Assembly (NCBI GenBank): GCA_003280655.1
Contig: QCEK01000007.1
Location: forward strand, 27,421-91,420
DNA: 64,000 nt
Direction of reading: 5' to 3'
Source of the DNA: Prochlorococcus sp. AG-355-O17
GTDB taxonomy: Bacteria; Cyanobacteriota; Cyanobacteriia; PCC-6307; Cyanobiaceae
The translations under genes were made by a program, and so were the position numbers. Below the pieces are notes generated by a model. The model saw only the letters and a list, made by a program, of their open reading frames with translations. It was not told where the DNA came from and did not search any database. Positions 58,508 through 64,000 of this stretch are shown here, in pieces (positions within the stretch are counted from its first letter, which is position 1; each line of letters begins with the position of its first letter).

Positions 58508-60507
58508 TTATTTTTTTTTGGTAACCAGCGTTCTTTAAAAATTCCCCAGTTTTTAAATATTATTTGCTCCAAATTTTTTTTCTCATTACTATTGGTAATC
58601 TCTTCAATTATACATTCTACTTCAGTAGGACAATTAAACTTTAAACTAGAATAGAAGGGATATTGTATCAAGCTTATAAAAGTTAATTCCTCAATTGTCA
58701 ATTTTCTAGTCCTTCTTTTTGCCCATTTATGGTTATTCAGCTTGTCATCAGTTAGTCCCCAACCGGCATAAAACGGGAGGCCATAAGTTGATACGGATAT
58801 TCCTCTTAATAATGCTTCAAATCCTCCAAGAGAAGTAAACACTGCTATTCTATCAACCTTATTAAAGAGATTTTCAACTGAAATATTATGTGCTATAAAA
58901 TCAGCATTTTTACTAATAGATGAATCATTAGAACCTCTAATCCTTAAACCAGACTCATTATCTGGGTGAGGCTTATAAATAATATATGCCTCTGGATAAT
59001 CTCTTCTTACTTGCTCAACTAATGCAAAATTTGTTTTCAAGATTGTATCGTTAGGCACACCATAAGTGATGGAATTATCGGTTTCAACTTGCCCAAGGAC
59101 ACCAATTATCTGTTTTTTTGAAAAATTATTTGGCAGATTTATTTCTTTCTTTAGCCTTAAATTATATTTACTAATTTTTAATTTTATTATTAAGTCAATA
59201 ATTCGCCTAGCTCTAACTTTTTCATTGTGATTAACATTAAAATTTTGAAGCAGATATTCTAGATCGCTCGATTTACTAGCATCATAATGTATACCTCTCT
59301 TGTCAAATAAAAGACTTAATGGGGGATATAGTTCGGCCCCAAGACCTACAGATCTTATAAATCCATCTTCTACTGAAATATAATGATTTACTTTTGAAAT
59401 GTTTTTTTCCATTCTTATGTTTTTCCCCCAAACAATAATATTCTCCATTTTAGTTTTGAATCGTCTAAAAATTTTTAATCGTTTACCAGTAATTGGATAT
59501 AAAAATCGATTAATTTGTCTTGCCTTCCAAGGCGTAAAGTTTATCCCTTCTAAATTTTTTCCAAAGAATTTAGAAGCTTCCCTCAAATTGAAAATATATT
59601 TCATTATTTCTTCAATTTCACACTTTTTTTTTGTTCTTGGATCTACACAAATTTGGTACTTTACCAAGCAAGAAAATACAAGCTGATCAAGAGTTATATC
59701 AAAATTTTGATTACTTACTTTATGGTCGGTTGTTAAGCCTAATCCTGAATAAAATGGCCTTCCAAAAACATGAACATCTTTACCATAAATCAAAGCCTCA
59801 AAACCTACTTGGCTAGTAACCACACATACCGCAGTACATTTCTCTATGAGAGCATTAATCTGACCAATACCTCCTAAAACGGTCACATTTTTTTTTAAAT
59901 AATAAGATGAATCAATGCAACCCTTTCTTTTATGATTTTTTGCGTCAGGATGAGTCTTAATAACAATTTTGTGATTAGGCCAATTATTTATGGCGAATTC
60001 AAACATTCTTTTAAATGAATTAGCATTAGCATCTCCATGTTCTAAGGAAAGATCGCCCAAAATTTGGTCTATTAAAAGTATGTAAGGATATGAAGGCGGT
60101 TCAATAAAAGAAGGGAAATTATATTTTGAGATTGAATACTCTTTCCAAAGCTTTATGATATTTCTTGCTCTAGAAGCATTTTCCTTGCTTAATTTTTCTT
60201 TAAAAAATCCTTTTAAATCATTATTACTCTTGCAATCATAGTAAATCCCATTATTGTCATAACAAATGGTTAAAGGAATTTTTTTCTTTTTAATTCCAAA
60301 TGAATGAACAAATCCATCCTCTATGAAGATTACTTTTTTTTGTTTAATATTATTTCGGACATATTTTCCAGACTGTTTCATCCCCCATGAATAAAAGATA
60401 TTTTTATCTAATTTAAACTCATTAATTATCTTTCTTGTCCTTGATTTTATTAAAAAGAAATTATAGAAAATTAATCTTTGTAAATTAAATTTAAATATGT
60501 TTATCAT
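58504..60507 (-). CDS. kpsC: Capsule polysaccharide poly-Kdo transferase KpsC
   Basis: About 667 aa, the full size of two-module KpsC. Each module repeats the signature: YSWGMKQSGKYVRNN, FIEDGFVHSFGIKKKKIPLT and, in the second, ISVEDGFIRSVGLGAELYPP, IIYKPHPDNESGLR and FTSLGGFEALLRGISVSTYGLPFYAGWGLT. It extends the beta-Kdo linker alternately. I use the ATG at 60507; a TTG at 60540 adds eleven residues. Confidence 0.93.
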   Translation of the reverse strand: MINIFKFNLQRLIFYNFFLIKSRTRKIINEFKLDKNIFYSWGMKQSGKYVRNNIKQKKVIFIEDGFVHSFGIKKKKIPLTICYDNNGIYYDCKSNNDLKGFFKEKLSKENASRARNIIKLWKEYSISKYNFPSFIEPPSYPYILLIDQILGDLSLEHGDANANSFKRMFEFAINNWPNHKIVIKTHPDAKNHKRKGCIDSSYYLKKNVTVLGGIGQINALIEKCTAVCVVTSQVGFEALIYGKDVHVFGRPFYSGLGLTTDHKVSNQNFDITLDQLVFSCLVKYQICVDPRTKKKCEIEEIMKYIFNLREASKFFGKNLEGINFTPWKARQINRFLYPITGKRLKIFRRFKTKMENIIVWGKNIRMEKNISKVNHYISVEDGFIRSVGLGAELYPPLSLLFDKRGIHYDASKSSDLEYLLQNFNVNHNEKVRARRIIDLIIKLKISKYNLRLKKEINLPNNFSKKQIIGVLGQVETDNSITYGVPNDTILKTNFALVEQVRRDYPEAYIIYKPHPDNESGLRIRGSNDSSISKNADFIAHNISVENLFNKVDRIAVFTSLGGFEALLRGISVSTYGLPFYAGWGLTDDKLNNHKWAKRRTRKLTIEELTFISLIQYPFYSSLKFNCPTEVECIIEEITNSNEKKNLEQIIFKNWGIFKERWLPKKNK

Positions 60508-60594
60508 AGTTTTTAATTTTATTACATATACATCAATCAATGCTTTAAGGTAATATAAGTAATTAAATTTATTTACTTTATAGATTTAAATATA

Positions 60595-61506
60595 ATGGTA
60601 CCAAGAAAAGGGATAATTTTAGCTGGTGGGAATGGGAGTAGATTATACCCTATTACAAAAGCTACAAGTAAGCAATTAATCCCAGTTTATGATAAGCCTA
60701 TGATTTATTATCCTTTATCAACACTTATGCTCGCTGGGATAAAGGATATTTTAATAATTACAACTCCTCACGATAAAGAAATCTTTAGAGAATTATTAGG
60801 AGATGGTTCTCAATTTGGCATAACTATAAAATATAAAATCCAACCAAAACCTGAAGGAATTGCACAAGCTTTTCTTATAGCTGAAGATTTTATTGAAGAC
60901 ACAAGCGTAACATTAATTCTAGGAGACAATTTATTTCATGGTGATTTTTTAGTAAATAGACTGCAAAAAAACTTTCTATTAAATGAAGGAGCTTCAATAT
61001 TTGCTTACCCAGTATCTGATCCCGAAAGGTATGGTGTTGTAGAGTTTGATTCAAAAGGAATTGCCTACAATATCGAAGAAAAACCTAAAAATCCAAAAAG
61101 CAAATTTGCCATTACCGGTTTATATTTTTATGACAACACTGTCGTTAAAAAAGCAAAGAAACTTAAACCTTCTCATAGGGGAGAACTAGAAATAACTGAT
61201 TTAAACAAAATGTATATGAAAGAAGGTAAATTAATCGTAGAAAAAATGAGTAGGGGTATGACTTGGTTAGATACGGGTACAACGGATTCTCTTCATGAAG
61301 CCTCTTCCTACATAAGATTATTGGAAAAAAGGCAAGGTTTAAAAATAGGATGTCCTGAAGAAGTTGCTTGGAGAGTTGGTTTTATAGATGATGATCAATT
61401 TTATTCCCTTTCAATTGATCTTACAAAAAGTGGTTATGGGAAGTACTTACAAAATATCCTTAATGAAAGTAAAAATTATATAGCTTTTCAAGGAATTAAA
61501 ATTTAA
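60595..61506 (+). CDS. rfbA: Glucose-1-phosphate thymidylyltransferase
   Basis: This 303-aa protein has [41 protein letters not shown] and [19 protein letters not shown], the RmlA core. It starts dTDP-L-rhamnose synthesis. First gene of rfbA-C-D-B; 2 bp to rfbC. Confidence 0.97.
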   Translation: MVPRKGIILAGGNGSRLYPITKATSKQLIPVYDKPMIYYPLSTLMLAGIKDILIITTPHDKEIFRELLGDGSQFGITIKYKIQPKPEGIAQAFLIAEDFIEDTSVTLILGDNLFHGDFLVNRLQKNFLLNEGASIFAYPVSDPERYGVVEFDSKGIAYNIEEKPKNPKSKFAITGLYFYDNTVVKKAKKLKPSHRGELEITDLNKMYMKEGKLIVEKMSRGMTWLDTGTTDSLHEASSYIRLLEKRQGLKIGCPEEVAWRVGFIDDDQFYSLSIDLTKSGYGKYLQNILNESKNYIAFQGIKI

Positions 61507-61508
61507 CC

Positions 61509-62087
61509 ATGAACATTAAGAATTTATCTTCAAATAAGGGGAATATTCTTGAAGGAGTCTGCATGATAAATCCAAAAGTTTTTGAAGATAACAGGGGTTT
61601 CTTCTATGAGAGTTGGAATCAGCAATTATTCAATAAAACAGTTGGTGAAGAAGTAAAATTCTTACAAGATAACCACTCATCATCAAATATTGGAGTTCTA
61701 AGAGGTCTTCATTATCAAATTGAGCCTAAGCCTCAAGGTAAGCTAGTTAGATGTGTTTCAGGCTCAGTTTTTGATGTAGCCGTAGATATAAGAAAAAGTT
61801 CCCCAACTTTCGGAGAGTGGACAAGTGTAGTACTTGATAATTTAAACAAAATAATGATTTGGATTCCTGTAGGATTTGCTCATGGTTTTTTAGCATTAGA
61901 AGAAAATTCAGAAGTTCTTTATAAAGCAAGTGAGTTTTGGAGTAATGATCACGACAGGTCTTTAAGATGGAATGATACTCATATAAATATTGATTGGCCT
62001 TTAAATGATATAAATTGTTCTGAGCCAAGATTATCAGAAAAGGATGCAAAAGCCCCTTTTCTAAAAAATGCTGATTTATTTATCTGA
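61509..62087 (+). CDS. rfbC: dTDP-4-dehydrorhamnose 3,5-epimerase
   Basis: This 192-aa cupin has DNRGFFYESWNQQLFNK, FLQDNHSSSNIGVLRGLHYQ (catalytic His) and IWIPVGFAHGFLAL. It makes dTDP-4-keto-L-rhamnose. A frame of 100 aa on the opposite strand is a shadow. It is 2 bp after rfbA. Confidence 0.97.
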   Translation: MNIKNLSSNKGNILEGVCMINPKVFEDNRGFFYESWNQQLFNKTVGEEVKFLQDNHSSSNIGVLRGLHYQIEPKPQGKLVRCVSGSVFDVAVDIRKSSPTFGEWTSVVLDNLNKIMIWIPVGFAHGFLALEENSEVLYKASEFWSNDHDRSLRWNDTHINIDWPLNDINCSEPRLSEKDAKAPFLKNADLFI

Positions 62088-62095
62088 TTAAACTA

Positions 62096-62998
62096 ATGAA
62101 AATTCTTTTAACAGGAGGGACAGGTCAACTAGGACAGGAGATTATAAAATCTAAACCCATAGGAGTAGAAATATTTAATCCTAGTAGAATTCAGTTAGAT
62201 TTATCTGATTATAACTCATGCATAAAGATTGCCAGAGATTACAAACCCGATTGGATAATTAACTGTGGGGCATATACCCAAGTTGATGCCGCAGAAAAAA
62301 ACATACAACTTTCTCAGGAAATCAACGCTTATGCACCAGAAGCATTTGCTGAAGCAACTAATGAAATTAGTACTAAATTATTACATATTAGTACCGATTT
62401 TGTATTTGATGGAGAACAAAACTTTCCTTATAAAACTTCTCAGAAGACTAATCCCATAAATCAATACGGTTATTCCAAGGCGTTGGGAGAAGAACTCATC
62501 AAAAAGAAAACAAAAAATGAAGATAATTTTAAAATCCTAAGAACAAGTTGGGTTGTTAGTCCTAATAGTAAAAATTTTGTACTTACTATGCTTAAACTAC
62601 ATGAACAAAAAGATACTTTGAACGTAGTTTCTGATCAAATTGGTGCACCAACAAGTGCCAAACATCTTGCTGAAACTTGCTGGACAATTGTAAATTTTAG
62701 ATCAAATAGTAAATTACCTAATATTCTCCATTGGAGTGATGCAGGTGTTGCAAGCTGGTATGACTTAGCAGTTGCTATTGGAGAAATTGGAATTGAATTG
62801 GGAATTCTCAACAAAAAAGCTTATGTTAATCCAATAAAAACGATAAACTATCCTACTCCAGCAAAAAGGCCGAAATATTCTCTTTTAGATTCACAGAAAA
62901 CATGTGAAATCCTAGATGTTTATCCTAATCATTGGAGAATGAATCTTTTAGAAATAATGATTGAATATAGTAAAATAAAAAGAAATGAACTTATTTAA
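62096..62998 (+). CDS. rfbD: dTDP-4-dehydrorhamnose reductase
   Basis: This 300-aa SDR protein has ILLTGGTGQLGQEI, the catalytic-site NQYGYSKALGE (YxxxK) and DQIGAPTSAKHLAE. It reduces the keto sugar to dTDP-L-rhamnose. The stop overlaps the start of rfbB by 14 bp. Confidence 0.97.
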   Translation: MKILLTGGTGQLGQEIIKSKPIGVEIFNPSRIQLDLSDYNSCIKIARDYKPDWIINCGAYTQVDAAEKNIQLSQEINAYAPEAFAEATNEISTKLLHISTDFVFDGEQNFPYKTSQKTNPINQYGYSKALGEELIKKKTKNEDNFKILRTSWVVSPNSKNFVLTMLKLHEQKDTLNVVSDQIGAPTSAKHLAETCWTIVNFRSNSKLPNILHWSDAGVASWYDLAVAIGEIGIELGILNKKAYVNPIKTINYPTPAKRPKYSLLDSQKTCEILDVYPNHWRMNLLEIMIEYSKIKRNELI

Positions 62999-64000
62999 AA
63001 ACTTTCCGAATAAAAAAAGAGTTTTAGTTACTGGAGGAGCTGGATTTATAGGAAGTGCTGTTGTTAGGAAATTACTAAAGGATTCAAATTGCATAGTTTT
63101 TAATCTTGACAAAATATCTTATGCAAGTGATCTAGGATCAATTAAGGAAGTCTTGAATTTTAAAGATAACGAAGGTTTCTTAAGACATAATTTAATGAAA
63201 ATTGACCTCTGCAATTTTTCAGATGTAGTTTCAGCAGTAGATTATGCTAATCCAGATCTAGTTTTGCATCTTGCTGCAGAAAGTCACGTAGACAAATCTA
63301 TAGAAGGTCCAAAGGCTTTTATTGACAGTAATATTATTGGTACATTCAACTTATTACAATCTGTCAGTAAACACTATGAAAATTTAAATCATACTAGAAA
63401 AGAATTATTTAGATTTTTGCACATAAGCACTGACGAAGTATTTGGATCTCTAGATAATTTTGGATCTTTCAATGAATTAACGAGATATGATCCAAGAAGT
63501 CCTTACTCGGCTAGTAAGGCTGCAAGTGATCACATTGTAAATGCGTGGTATCACACTTATGATTTGCCAATACTAATAACTAATTGCAGCAATAATTATG
63601 GCCCATGGCAAAATAAAGAAAAATTAATCCCAAAAATTATATATAATTCAATAAATAATCTAAATATTCCTTTATATGGAAATGGAGAGAACATTCGAGA
63701 CTGGCTTTTTGTAGAGGATCATGTAGAAGCGCTAATAAAAGTAATAAATGATGGCAAAATTGGTGAGAAATATTGCATTGGAGGTAATGAAGAAAGAAAA
63801 AATAATGAAGTTGTTAATTTAATTTGTGAAATTTTAGATGTATTAATTCCAAAAGAAAATTCATATAAAAACTTAATAACTTACGTAAAAGATCGATTAG
63901 GTCATGATAAAAGATATGCCATTGATGCATCAAAAATAAAATCAGAATTAGGTTGGACCCCAAAAAATTCCTTTAGAGAAGGTCTCAAAAAAACAGTTTC
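62985..64000 (+). CDS. rfbB: dTDP-glucose 4,6-dehydratase (3' end cut by window)
   Basis: From the ATG at 62985 about 338 residues are in the window: [52 protein letters not shown], the YxxxK in SPYSASKAASDHI and DRLGHDKRYAIDASKIKSELGW near the end. RmlB is usually about 350-360 aa, so only the C-terminus is missing. Start overlaps rfbD by 14 bp. Confidence 0.96.
   Translation, partial: MNLFKNFPNKKRVLVTGGAGFIGSAVVRKLLKDSNCIVFNLDKISYASDLGSIKEVLNFKDNEGFLRHNLMKIDLCNFSDVVSAVDYANPDLVLHLAAESHVDKSIEGPKAFIDSNIIGTFNLLQSVSKHYENLNHTRKELFRFLHISTDEVFGSLDNFGSFNELTRYDPRSPYSASKAASDHIVNAWYHTYDLPILITNCSNNYGPWQNKEKLIPKIIYNSINNLNIPLYGNGENIRDWLFVEDHVEALIKVINDGKIGEKYCIGGNEERKNNEVVNLICEILDVLIPKENSYKNLITYVKDRLGHDKRYAIDASKIKSELGWTPKNSFREGLKKTV

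Overview
The window is chromosomal DNA from a high-light Prochlorococcus or a very close relative. The evidence is the very AT-rich composition, short spacers, a psbD-psbC overlap, petM, ycf4 and ycf39, a cyanobacterial MIF homologue, FutA/IdiA, flavodoxin, and many small proteins of picocyanobacterial style. No plasmid, prophage, insertion sequence or CRISPR signal was seen.

Positions 1-37400 are core genome. They hold photosynthesis genes (ycf39, petM, ycf4, psbD, psbC), housekeeping genes (ilvH, maf, cobQ, glyQ, serS, rpsN, pnp, rsmI), the rpmH-rnpA-PH protein-yidC-AAA ATPase block, a site-2 protease, and iron-stress genes (futA and a flavodoxin). A Yfr2-type small RNA lies at about 9541-9630 on the minus strand. 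Several short genes that are easy to miss were read directly: petM, rpmH, a 52-aa CP12-tail-like protein, a 56-aa basic protein and a 28-aa membrane peptide.

A tRNA-Arg(UCU) at 37330-37403 marks a sharp change. From there to the right edge almost every gene serves surface polysaccharide synthesis: FkbM-type methyltransferases (one intact, one remnant), UDP-xylose synthase facing a GT90 glycosyltransferase, GT4 and GT39 enzymes, an ABC flippase/exporter, an O-antigen ligase/polymerase-like protein, a sugar-phosphate transferase and UDP-glucuronate 4-epimerase. These are followed by a complete Kdo pathway (a KdsB-KdsC fusion, KdsA and KdsD), KpsS and KpsC capsule Kdo-transferases, and the dTDP-rhamnose operon rfbA-C-D-B, cut by the window end.

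The most notable system is the Kdo/Kps module at 52048-60507. It suggests that this cyanobacterium makes a poly-Kdo-linked, group-2-like capsule, with the Kdo phosphatase step fused to the CMP-Kdo synthetase. No KpsM/T/E/D exporter is in the window.

Several core genes carry apparent lesions. cysQ has a frameshift at an A8 tract plus an in-frame stop. A cyclophilin lipoprotein seems to begin at ATA. An AEC transporter has no standard start in front of its first membrane segment. A small gene appears frame-shifted at a TA repeat. These could be real decay, unusual initiation or sequence error, and they deserve checking together.
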